Source: Pelotalea chapellei
GTDB lineage: Bacteria > Desulfobacterota > Desulfuromonadia > Geobacterales > Pseudopelobacteraceae
DNA length: 64,000 bases
NCBI RefSeq assembly: GCF_018531195.1
Contig: NZ_JAHDYS010000001.1
Location: 1 to 64,000, forward strand
Direction of reading: 5' to 3'
Both the position numbers and the translations under genes were made by a program. The notes below the pieces were generated by a model. The model worked only from the letters and a program-made list of their open reading frames with translations. It was not told the origin of the DNA and made no database searches. Positions within the stretch are counted from its first letter, which is position 1. Every line of letters starts with the position of its first letter. Shown here piece by piece: positions 26,329 to 34,924 of the stretch.

Positions 26329-26544
26329 ATGCCACCACTAATCGAGGTACTGTTAATCATCTTTACGATGCTGGGAGCTTTTTTTCTGGTGTTTGTATTC
26401 ATGTACCTGCTAGCGCTTTTTCTCTCGCCAATTGAGCGTTCCCTATCCAGAATGATCTGGAATATGAACACCTCTGCGGCGACGACACCGCAGGTGCCGA
26501 AGGGATCCTTCAAGGATTTCAGCAGGAAGCATGTACATCGCTGA
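26329..26544 (+). CDS. Small single-pass membrane protein
   Basis: The 71-aa protein has one long hydrophobic helix (residues 5-33, VLLIIFTMLGAFFLVFVFMYLLALFL) and a short basic tail (KDFSRKHVHR). AAAGGAGG lies seven bases before the ATG, giving good evidence for translation. A strong terminator follows. It is divergent from the cupin gene and not clearly linked to the pfa genes. No homologue is recognised. Confidence 0.7.
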   Translation: MPPLIEVLLIIFTMLGAFFLVFVFMYLLALFLSPIERSLSRMIWNMNTSAATTPQVPKGSFKDFSRKHVHR

Positions 26545-26601
26545 AGGGTAATGGTTGTTGTACAACCGCTGCACCCGGTACGCAATAAAAAACAGATCGA
26601 C

Positions 26602-26636
26602 AGCGGCCGTTCCGAAAGGAGCGGCCGTTTTTATTT
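26602..26636 (+). terminator. Intrinsic terminator after the small membrane protein
   Basis: Stem AGCGGCCGTTCC / GGAGCGGCCGTTTT followed by TATTTT isolates the upstream gene from the pfa operon. Confidence 0.85.
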
Positions 26637-26704
26637 TCCCACCTGCACTCATTAATTTTTCGCCAGCACACATAGTCATTTGCTTGTATTATTGTTCATT
26701 TTCA

Positions 26705-26710
26705 TATAAT
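26705..26710 (+). promoter_or_regulatory. Candidate -10 box of the pfaDAC promoter
   Basis: A consensus TATAAT lies 74 bases upstream of the pfaD ATG and just after a terminator, in an AT-rich patch. A convincing -35 hexamer at standard spacing is not seen (TTGTAT is 15 bp away), so this remains a candidate. Confidence 0.4.
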
Positions 26711-26783
26711 TTGTGACGTTTCTTAACCTTGAAACTTGCCGCACCCGCTTCCTGTCGTAAATGAACCAGCAGATGGAGTTCGC

Positions 26784-28343
26784 ATGAAAAAAAACGATCA
26801 ACCCACTACAGTCGAAGTCCGACCACTTTCTCTGTCGGCACCGGCTGCTGAAATCAAGGAAGCCCTCCGCATGGTGCGCTGTCCGGTCCGAATTTTGAGC
26901 GATAATGGTGAAGTGCAGGGCTTCGCTCCAGCGGTGCTGCCCGAAAATCTTGGAGATCCAGGCTTCTGCGCAGATCTCGGCATACGTTACCCCTACCTTG
27001 GCGGCTCCATGGCCAAGGGGATCAGCTCCGTCGCAATGGCTGAAGAGCTGGGGCGAGCCGGAATGCTCGGCTTTTTCGGAGCAGCCGGTCTGCCGGTTCC
27101 TGTGGTTGAAGACGCAATCGAAAAACTGCTGGCCACCGGACTTCCCTTTGGCTTCAACCTGATTCATTCACCACACGAACCGGATCTGGAAAAGGTCCTT
27201 GCAGAAATGTACATCAACAAGGGAGTGCGCCTGGTGGAAGCATCAGCTTTCCTGGCCCTCACCCTGCCGCTGGTCCGCTATCGCGTCCACGGCATCCACC
27301 GGCTGCCCGACGGCACCATCAATACCCCCAACCGCATCATCGCCAAAGTTTCCCGTGAAGAACTGGCCGAAAGATTCTTCTCTCCCCCGCCTGAAAAATT
27401 TCTGCGTCAGCTTGTTGCAGAGGGCGCGATTACCGAGGAGCAGGCCGGGCTCGCCGCCAACATTCCCATGGCTCAGGATATCACCGCTGAAGCGGATTCC
27501 GGCGGACATACCGATAACCGTCCGGCCATCGCCCTGTTTCCGACCATTCTCTCTCTGGCGGAACGCATGCGAAACAAATTTGGTTATAATTTTAAATTGA
27601 GGGTCGGCCTGGGGGGAGGTATTTCAACTCCTGCTTCGGCCGCTGCAGCCTTTGCCATGGGTGCCGCCTACATCATGACCGGCTCGGTCAACCAGGCCTG
27701 CCTCGAATCCGGAACGTCGGACGATGTGCGCCAGCTTCTGGCTGCAACACGCCAGGCTGATGTCATGATGGCCCCGGCTGCCGACATGTTTGAAATGGGT
27801 GTGACCGTACAGGTATTGAAGCGGGGAACCATGTTTGCCATGCGCGCCGCAAAACTCTACGAAATCTATCGCGCCTGCCCCGGTATCGACGCAATCCCGG
27901 CCGCAGACAAGGAAAAACTGGAAAAGACCTTTTTCCTGACCTCCATGGAAGATATCTGGAACCAGACCCGCACCTATTTCCTCAAGCGCGACCCACGCCA
28001 GGTGGAAAGAGCCGAGCGGGACCAGAAACACCTCATGGCCCTTGTATTCCGCTGGTATCTCGGACAGGGAGCCCATTGGGCCAAGGACGGAAATACTGCA
28101 CGCAAAATGGATTATCAGGTCTGGTGCGGACCGGCCATGGGAGCATTTAACGAATGGGCTTCAGGGAGCTTCCTCGAATCCCCTGAGCAACGCAAAATCG
28201 CCACTGTGGCGATGAACATCCTTTTCGGCGCGGCAATTCTTTCCCGCGCCTCAATTCTGCGTTTTCAGGGACTGGAACTTCCCGCCGAAGCGCTGGCTGC
28301 AGAACCGCTCGAAGATCACCAGATGAAGGAGTGCCTCGCGTGA
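26784..28343 (+). CDS. pfaD: PfaD-like enoyl reductase of PUFA synthase
   Basis: The 519-aa protein matches PfaD, the flavin-dependent (nitronate-monooxygenase-fold) trans-acting enoyl reductase of polyunsaturated fatty acid synthases. Visible family segments include GIRYPYLGGSMAKGISSVAMAEELGRAGMLGFFGAAG, the NANQ-like FGFNLIHSPHEPDLE, DSGGHTDNRPA, GLGGGISTPASAAAAFAMGAAYIMTGSVNQA and MFEMGVTVQVLKRGTMFAMRA. The ATG at 26784 has GGAG five bases upstream; a TTG extension is not used. It is the first gene of a tightly coupled pfaD-pfaA-pfaC operon. Confidence 0.93.
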   Translation: MKKNDQPTTVEVRPLSLSAPAAEIKEALRMVRCPVRILSDNGEVQGFAPAVLPENLGDPGFCADLGIRYPYLGGSMAKGISSVAMAEELGRAGMLGFFGAAGLPVPVVEDAIEKLLATGLPFGFNLIHSPHEPDLEKVLAEMYINKGVRLVEASAFLALTLPLVRYRVHGIHRLPDGTINTPNRIIAKVSREELAERFFSPPPEKFLRQLVAEGAITEEQAGLAANIPMAQDITAEADSGGHTDNRPAIALFPTILSLAERMRNKFGYNFKLRVGLGGGISTPASAAAAFAMGAAYIMTGSVNQACLESGTSDDVRQLLAATRQADVMMAPAADMFEMGVTVQVLKRGTMFAMRAAKLYEIYRACPGIDAIPAADKEKLEKTFFLTSMEDIWNQTRTYFLKRDPRQVERAERDQKHLMALVFRWYLGQGAHWAKDGNTARKMDYQVWCGPAMGAFNEWASGSFLESPEQRKIATVAMNILFGAAILSRASILRFQGLELPAEALAAEPLEDHQMKECLA

Positions 28344-31300
28344 AAAAGGAAGAACTGGATCGTAACAACGCCGCCAACGTGGATCCGCTGGCAATCATCG
28401 GCATTGGCTGTCTCTTTCCCCAAGCCGGAGACAGCACCGCTTATTGGGCCAACATCCGCGAAGGGATCGACGCCATTACCGAGATTCCCGCAACCCACTG
28501 GAACGTTGAAGACTACCACGATCAGGACCCCAAATCCCCGGACATGACCTACGGACGACGGGGCGGCTTTCTCTCACCGGTTTCCTTCAACCCGATGGAA
28601 TATAACATCCCCCCCTCCACCATGGAGGCCATCGACACTTCCCAGCTGCTCGGCCTGGTGGCCGCCGATCAGGCGCTCAAGGATGCCGGTTACGGCCCTG
28701 AGCGTGAGTATGACCGCAACCGGGTCAGTGTGATCCTCGGGGTCACCGGCGCCATGGAACTGGTCATCCCTCTTGGTGCCCGGCTCGGCCATCCCCACTG
28801 GCGCGCGGCGCTGAAAGATGCAGGGGTTGACCCGGCAGTTGCCGAAGATGTGGTTCAGCGCATTTCCGATTCCTACGTTCCCTGGCAGGAAAATTCATTC
28901 CCCGGTCTTCTGGGCAATGTCGTTGCCGGCAGGATCAGCAAGCAGTTCGACCTGGGTGGCACAAACTGCGTCGTGGACGCTGCCTGCGCCAGCTCCTTCA
29001 GTGCATTGCACCTGGCCGGGATGGAACTGGCTACTGGCAAATCCGACATGGTCGTTACCGGCGGAATCGACACCTTCAACGACATCTTCATGTACATGTG
29101 TTTCAGCAAGACTCCCGCGCTCTCCCCTTCCGGCAATGCAAAACCGTTCGACGCAGCCGGTGACGGCACCATTCTCGGCGAAGGGCTCGGCATCGTTGTC
29201 ATCAAACGCCTGGCGGATGCAGAGCGTGACGGTGACCGGATCTATGCGGTGATCCGCGGAGTCGGTTCCTCCAGTGATGGCAAAGGCGAAGCAATTTATA
29301 CCCCAAGCGCCAGCGGCCAGAAAAACGCCATTCGCAACGCCTGCCAACAGGCCGGTGTCACTCCCGAGAGCATCGGGCTGGTTGAGGCCCACGGCACCGG
29401 CACCAAGGTCGGTGATGCTGTGGAGGTATCTGCCCTGCGCGACATTTACGGTGAGGCAGATCAACCCTGGTGTGCCCTGGGCTCGGTTAAATCCCAGATT
29501 GGTCACACCAAGGCAGCGGCCGGTGCAGCAGGCCTGATCAAGGCGGCTCTGGCGCTGCATCACAAGGTAATTCCCCCCACCATCAAGATTACGCAGCCTC
29601 TCAAAGAGGTATCCGACGGAAATTCCCCGTTTTATATTGCCGACCGGAAACGCCCCTGGATCGCCCACAATGGAACCCCGCGCCGTGCCGCGGTCAGTGC
29701 CTTCGGCTTCGGCGGCTCCAACTTCCACACGATCATCGAAGAATACCAGCCGAGTAAGCTCAAGGCTGACTGGGACGGCACAGTACAGATTCTCCCCTTC
29801 TGCGGAACGGATGCATCGGCAGTGGAAACAACTCTTGCAGCGGTGAACAGCGAACTGACCTGGGATCAGGTGAGAGCACTCGCTGCGGATTTGCGCAATG
29901 ACTTTGATGCCGCGGCCCCTTGCCGGCTGGTTTTGGTAGCCGAACGTGAACGGACCAACCTGAAATCAGCTTGTGCCAATGCCCTGGCCATGCTGCGCAA
30001 AAACCCGGCCGGCAGCTGGAGCACTCCCGACGGAGCCTTCTACTCCGGTGGTGCTGTGTCCGGCGATATGGCCATGCTCTTCCCCGGCCAGGGAGCCCAG
30101 TACACCGGCATGCTGCGGGACCTGGCCTGCTGTTTCCCCCAGGTGCTTGATGCCATTACTGCTGCAGACAAAGACTTTTCATCAACCAGTGGAACACATC
30201 TCTCGGACCTGATCTACCCTCCTGCCGCCTTTGATGATGCCACCCGTGAGAACCAGGAGGCCGCCCTGCGTGCGACAGACGTCGCCCAGCCCGCTATTGG
30301 CGCAGTCAGCCTCGGCGCACTTCAGCTGCTGGAATCATTCGGCGTGGTTCCCCAGGCCGCAGCGGGCCACAGCTACGGAGAGCTTACCGCACTGTGTGCC
30401 GCCGGACGTCTGGATGAATCAGCTTTCCATTCCCTCTCCCGATTGCGCGGTCGTCTGATGGCTGCAGGCAGCGGCGACAAGGGAAGTATGCTTGCCGTAT
30501 CAGCTCCTCTGGAGGTAGTCGAACAGCTGATCAGCGAGGAAAAACTTGAGCTGGTGATTGCAAACCGCAACGCTCCGACCCAGGCCGTTCTTTCGGGAAG
30601 CACTTCCGAAATAGCCCGTGCTGCTGCAGCCTGCGCAGCCCGCAAGCTATCCTGCAAACAGCTGCCAGTGGCAGCCGCCTTTCACAGTGAGCTGGTTGCC
30701 GATGCAGCTGCACCGCTTCTGGCAGCCCTGAACGATCTGGCTCTGCCCCCGGGACGCCTGCCGGTCTATTCCAACAGCAGTGCAAGCCTCTATCCCGCAG
30801 ATTCCGCCGAAGCCCGCGAGCTTCTGGCAAACCAGCTGGCCCGTCCGGTGGAATTCGTGGCCGAGATCGAAGCGATGTATGCCGCCGGAGTGCGTACCTT
30901 TGTCGAAGTCGGCCCCGGCGCCCGCCTGAGCGGACTGGTCAAAGCCATCCTTGATCAGCGTGAACATACCGTTGTTGCCCTGGATGCCTCCAACGGCAAG
31001 CGCTCCGGCATCGTTGACCTGGCCCGCTGTCTGGCCCAGCTGGCAGCCCTAGGATATGGTGTCCGCCTGGCACGCTGGGATGACACCTATAAGCCCGTGC
31101 CTGCCGCAAACGGTAAAAAGCCGGCCATGACCATCCAGATTTCCGGCGCCAATTACGTTGCCCCCAAAAAACCAAAAGCAGGGACCGGGGACCGGGGACC
31201 GGTAAAATCTATTCAAAACGGCACCAATCCCCAGCCCCAGATCCCAGCTTCTTCCGCCTTCACCAGTCCCACGTCCCAGGTCCCTGCCTCTCCCGCTTTT

Positions 31301-34300
31301 GGGTCCCAGGTCCCAGGTCCCCAGTCCCCGGTCGCTGCTTCACCGGTTTCCCAGGACGCGCTGGTGGAGTCCCTGCGAGTTACGCGGGAAGGCATGGCCG
31401 TGCTGCAACGGATGCAGGAAGAAACAGCACAGCTTCATCGTCGTTTTCTGGAAGGTCAGGAGGCTGCCGGCAGGACCATCCAGACCCTGCTGCAGCACCA
31501 GCAGCAGCTGCTTCAGGGTGGCGCTGCGCCGATGCCTTTCTTCACCGCGCCGACCAACATACAGCCGGCACCTGCCGCCTGCAGCACGCCGCCTGTGCAC
31601 CACGCTTCGGTTGCGCCCGCTGCTGCAGTCGTCGCACCTGCTCCTGCACCAGCACAGGCCCCGGCTACTGACTGTGTAACAGAAACGCTGCTTGCCGTGG
31701 TAAGCGAAAAAACAGGTTACCCGGAAGAGATGCTTGAACTGGAAATGGGGCTCGACTCTGATCTGGGAATCGATTCCATCAAACGGGTAGAGATCCTTTC
31801 CGCCCTTCAGGAGCGCCTGCCCGACGCACCGGTGATCGGTCCGGAACAGCTCGGCTCCTTGAATACCCTGGGCGAAATTGCCTCTTTTCTCGGAGCAGAA
31901 CAATCTGTGACCGGGGACCAGGGACCAGGGACCGGGAAAACCATTCAGAATTCTGCTGCTGTTACCGAAACTCTTTTGGCCGTAGTCAGCGAGAAGACCG
32001 GCTATCCGGTGGAGATGCTTGAACTGGAAATGGGACTCGACTCTGATCTGGGCATTGACTCCATCAAACGGGTCGAAATCCTTTCGGCACTGCAGGAACG
32101 ACTGCCCGACGCACCGGTGATTGGTCCCGAACAGCTTGGCTCCCTAAATACCCTGGGCGAGATTGCTGCCTTTTTGGGAGCAGGTTCCGCTCCCCAGTCC
32201 CCGGCCACCGCTCTCGCCACTTCAGCCAATGAGGTGACCGAAACCTTGCTGACAGTTGTCAGCGAGAAGACCGGCTATCCGGTGGAGATGCTCGAGTTGG
32301 AGATGGGTATGGATTCCGACCTGGGCATTGACTCCATCAAGCGGGTGGAGATCCTTTCAGCTCTGCAGGAACGCCTGCCCGACGCGCCGGTGATAGGTCC
32401 GGAACAGCTTGGCTCCCTGAATACCCTGGGAGAAATTGCCGCTTATCTGGGAGCAGGTAAATCGGGGACCAGTGACCAGGGACAGGGAACAAAGGACAAT
32501 AAACCCGAGTCCGTTGAATCAACGATTGAAAGCGCGCCCTCTGCAGCTGCTGCCCCTCTTCAGCGCAGCACCATTGTGCCTGTGCCTCTTGATGCCGCAG
32601 CGAAAACTCTGGACGTTGCCAAAGAGGGCGTCATCTGGGTCAGCGACGACGGCTCCTCGTTTTCTGCCGGGCTATGCGCCTCCCTGAGTTCTTCAGGACA
32701 CAACGTGCGCCTGGTGCAGGTGCAGGGAACACCGGAGTCCCTGCCTGCTGATGATCTCTGCGGCCTGGTGATTACCGCACCTGCTGCGGGAACCGATGCT
32801 CTGTTCCTGGAAAACGCGTTCCTGCTGCTCAAGCATGCCGCTCCAGCCCTGACCCGACGTACCGGAAATGGCGGCGCCATCTTTGCTACAGTTTCACGTC
32901 TCGACGGCTCGTTTGCCTGCGGAACCGGAACGACGATTGCCGATCCGCTCTCAGGAGGTCTGGCGGGACTTGCCAAGACTGCCTCCCACGAGTGGCCGGA
33001 GCTGTTCTGCAAAGCCATGGACATTGGAGGGTTTCCGGAGGGTGAAACAGCAGCCCTGGCCGTGGCTGGCGAACTTTTCATGCAGGGTCCGCTGGAAGTC
33101 GGCCTGACCCCTTCCGGTCGCACAGCTCTCGCCCTCACCCAGCTTCCTGCACTGCCTGAGACATCTGCTGCACTGCAGCCAGGGGATGTGGTGGTAATCA
33201 CCGGTGGCGGCCGCGGCGTCACCGCCTCGGCAGCAATTGCCCTGGCAGGCGCCTATGGGGCGCAGCTCGTCCTGCTGGGACGCAGCGCACAACCGCAAGC
33301 GGAACCGGCCTGGCTTGCACCCCTGACCGGAGAAAGCAGCATCAAGAAAGCCATTTTGGAACAGGCTACTGAAAAGCTGCATCCCCGGGAAATCGAGGAG
33401 CGCTACCGTGCCATTGCAGCAGCCAGAGAACTGACGGAAACCTTCGCCAAGATAGAATCTGTCGGCGGCAAAGCAGTTTATCATTCCGTGGATATTCGTG
33501 ACGGCAAGGCCGTTGATTCCCTGCTGAGTTCCATCCGCGAAACCTGCGGCCCGATCCGGGGGATCGTGCATGGCGCCGGTGTGCTGGCTGACCGTCTGAT
33601 CAGCGACAAGACCGCAGAGCAGTTCCGACAGGTCTACGCCACCAAGGTAGAGGGTCTGCGTTCACTGCTCGATGCTACCGCCAAAGATGATCTGGCGTGT
33701 ATCGCCCTCTTCGGTTCCACCACCGGCAGGTTCGGCCGCAGCGGCCAGGTGGATTACGCAGTTGCCAATGAAGTGCTCAACAAGCTGGCCCAGGCTGAAT
33801 CTCGCCGCAGGCCCGCATGCCGCACGGTCTGCATCAACTGGGGCCCCTGGGATGGCGGCATGGTTACCCCTGCCCTCAAGAAGGTTTTCAGCGGTGAAGG
33901 CATCGGCCTGATCGGTCTGGAAGCGGGAGGAAAACTGCTGGCCCGTGAGATCGCAGCCTCCGGCGCCCCGGTGGAAGTAGTGGTATTGGCCGAGCCCCCC
34001 GCAACAGCAGCGACAGTCAAAAAATCCAGATCGAGGAACCTTACCGAAGCTTTCTCTCTGGAACTGACCATTGATGATTTTCCCTTTATCCGCTCCCATG
34101 TCATGGACGGCAAAGCTGTTCTTCCCATGGCCATGATCGTTGAGTCTCTGGCCCATGGAGCCCTGCACGGCAATCCCGGCTTCCGTTTCCATGGTTTCAA
34201 CGACCTCCGCATCTGCAAGGGTGTCATTTTTGACCGGAACATGACCTGCCCGCTGCAGGTTCTGGCCGGCAAAGCGGAAAAACATGATTCGCTCTACACT

Positions 34301-34924
34301 GTTCCGGTAGAGCTGGTCGGCACCAACAGCAACGGCCAGCCGGTTCTGCACGCCAGCGCCGGGATCATCCTCACCACCAGGTTGCCGGAAGGGATCCGCT
34401 CGATTGTCGATCTTCCCACGACTCCCTATGCCCACGACAACAGCACCATTTACGACGGCGAGCGCCTTTTTCACGGTCCCGACCTGCAGGGCATCGAACA
34501 GGTGGCCGGGTGTTCACCGAAAGGGATCAACGCCGTAGTCAAGGCTGCTCCCCAACCGGCCACATGGGTGAAAAAGCCCCTGAGGAGCGCATGGCTGACC
34601 GACCCTCTCGTGATTGACAGCGCATTTCAGCTGATGATTCTCTGGAGTTTCGAACGCTTCGGCGCCGGATCGCTCCCCTCATTTGCAGGGCGTTACCGCC
34701 AGTTCCAGGAGAATTTCCCCCGCGAAGGCGCCCAGGTCGTGATCCGCGTGACTGGAGAACATTCCCATAGCGCCTCTGCGGACATTGAATTTCTTGATCG
34801 TAAAAGCGGCAAACTGATCGCTCGTCTGGAAGGGTACGAATGCGTGATCGACGCTTCCCTGCAGCGGGCTTTCCGTCGCAATCAGCTTTCCCAGCCGGGT
34901 CATGTCGAGCAGGTAGCGGCCTGA
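28340..34924 (+). CDS. pfaA: PfaA-like synthase: KS-MAT-ACPx3-KR-DH
   Basis: The 2194-aa megasynthase extends malonyl-derived chains. Domains in order: ketosynthase, about residues 10-460 (Cys216 in DAACASS; VEAHGTGT; SQIGHTKAAAGAAG); malonyltransferase, about 575-880 (Ser678 in GHSYGE); coiled coil with Q-rich helix, about 1005-1060; three ACPs with LGIDSIKR serines at 1146, 1241 and 1332; ketoreductase, about 1617-1830 (TGGGRGV, VDYAVANEVLNKL); and a double-hot-dog dehydratase, about 1900-2180 (His1920 in HVMDGKAVLP; DPLVIDSAFQ). The GTG start at 28340 overlaps the pfaD stop (GTGA) and has AAGGAG upstream. All ACP linkers contain GGGACC-type repeat sequence. Confidence 0.95.
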   Translation: MKKEELDRNNAANVDPLAIIGIGCLFPQAGDSTAYWANIREGIDAITEIPATHWNVEDYHDQDPKSPDMTYGRRGGFLSPVSFNPMEYNIPPSTMEAIDTSQLLGLVAADQALKDAGYGPEREYDRNRVSVILGVTGAMELVIPLGARLGHPHWRAALKDAGVDPAVAEDVVQRISDSYVPWQENSFPGLLGNVVAGRISKQFDLGGTNCVVDAACASSFSALHLAGMELATGKSDMVVTGGIDTFNDIFMYMCFSKTPALSPSGNAKPFDAAGDGTILGEGLGIVVIKRLADAERDGDRIYAVIRGVGSSSDGKGEAIYTPSASGQKNAIRNACQQAGVTPESIGLVEAHGTGTKVGDAVEVSALRDIYGEADQPWCALGSVKSQIGHTKAAAGAAGLIKAALALHHKVIPPTIKITQPLKEVSDGNSPFYIADRKRPWIAHNGTPRRAAVSAFGFGGSNFHTIIEEYQPSKLKADWDGTVQILPFCGTDASAVETTLAAVNSELTWDQVRALAADLRNDFDAAAPCRLVLVAERERTNLKSACANALAMLRKNPAGSWSTPDGAFYSGGAVSGDMAMLFPGQGAQYTGMLRDLACCFPQVLDAITAADKDFSSTSGTHLSDLIYPPAAFDDATRENQEAALRATDVAQPAIGAVSLGALQLLESFGVVPQAAAGHSYGELTALCAAGRLDESAFHSLSRLRGRLMAAGSGDKGSMLAVSAPLEVVEQLISEEKLELVIANRNAPTQAVLSGSTSEIARAAAACAARKLSCKQLPVAAAFHSELVADAAAPLLAALNDLALPPGRLPVYSNSSASLYPADSAEARELLANQLARPVEFVAEIEAMYAAGVRTFVEVGPGARLSGLVKAILDQREHTVVALDASNGKRSGIVDLARCLAQLAALGYGVRLARWDDTYKPVPAANGKKPAMTIQISGANYVAPKKPKAGTGDRGPVKSIQNGTNPQPQIPASSAFTSPTSQVPASPAFGSQVPGPQSPVAASPVSQDALVESLRVTREGMAVLQRMQEETAQLHRRFLEGQEAAGRTIQTLLQHQQQLLQGGAAPMPFFTAPTNIQPAPAACSTPPVHHASVAPAAAVVAPAPAPAQAPATDCVTETLLAVVSEKTGYPEEMLELEMGLDSDLGIDSIKRVEILSALQERLPDAPVIGPEQLGSLNTLGEIASFLGAEQSVTGDQGPGTGKTIQNSAAVTETLLAVVSEKTGYPVEMLELEMGLDSDLGIDSIKRVEILSALQERLPDAPVIGPEQLGSLNTLGEIAAFLGAGSAPQSPATALATSANEVTETLLTVVSEKTGYPVEMLELEMGMDSDLGIDSIKRVEILSALQERLPDAPVIGPEQLGSLNTLGEIAAYLGAGKSGTSDQGQGTKDNKPESVESTIESAPSAAAAPLQRSTIVPVPLDAAAKTLDVAKEGVIWVSDDGSSFSAGLCASLSSSGHNVRLVQVQGTPESLPADDLCGLVITAPAAGTDALFLENAFLLLKHAAPALTRRTGNGGAIFATVSRLDGSFACGTGTTIADPLSGGLAGLAKTASHEWPELFCKAMDIGGFPEGETAALAVAGELFMQGPLEVGLTPSGRTALALTQLPALPETSAALQPGDVVVITGGGRGVTASAAIALAGAYGAQLVLLGRSAQPQAEPAWLAPLTGESSIKKAILEQATEKLHPREIEERYRAIAAARELTETFAKIESVGGKAVYHSVDIRDGKAVDSLLSSIRETCGPIRGIVHGAGVLADRLISDKTAEQFRQVYATKVEGLRSLLDATAKDDLACIALFGSTTGRFGRSGQVDYAVANEVLNKLAQAESRRRPACRTVCINWGPWDGGMVTPALKKVFSGEGIGLIGLEAGGKLLAREIAASGAPVEVVVLAEPPATAATVKKSRSRNLTEAFSLELTIDDFPFIRSHVMDGKAVLPMAMIVESLAHGALHGNPGFRFHGFNDLRICKGVIFDRNMTCPLQVLAGKAEKHDSLYTVPVELVGTNSNGQPVLHASAGIILTTRLPEGIRSIVDLPTTPYAHDNSTIYDGERLFHGPDLQGIEQVAGCSPKGINAVVKAAPQPATWVKKPLRSAWLTDPLVIDSAFQLMILWSFERFGAGSLPSFAGRYRQFQENFPREGAQVVIRVTGEHSHSASADIEFLDRKSGKLIARLEGYECVIDASLQRAFRRNQLSQPGHVEQVAA
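31180..31332. repeat. GGGACC/GGTCCC repeat cluster in the PfaA pre-ACP linker
   Basis: Iterated units such as GGGACCGGGGACCGGGGACC (31180-31202) and, in opposite orientation, CCCAGGTCCCAGGTCCCC (31300-31332) are translated as Gly/Pro/Ser-rich linker. Further short copies occur at 31908-31936, 32189-32207 and 32463-32490, that is, between each pair of ACPs and after the last ACP. Confidence 0.8.

Noticed and set aside
34840-34923. 28-codon N-terminal extension of pfaC
   Set aside because: It lies entirely inside pfaA in another frame; the ATG at 34924 overlaps the pfaA stop and begins the conserved KS lead.
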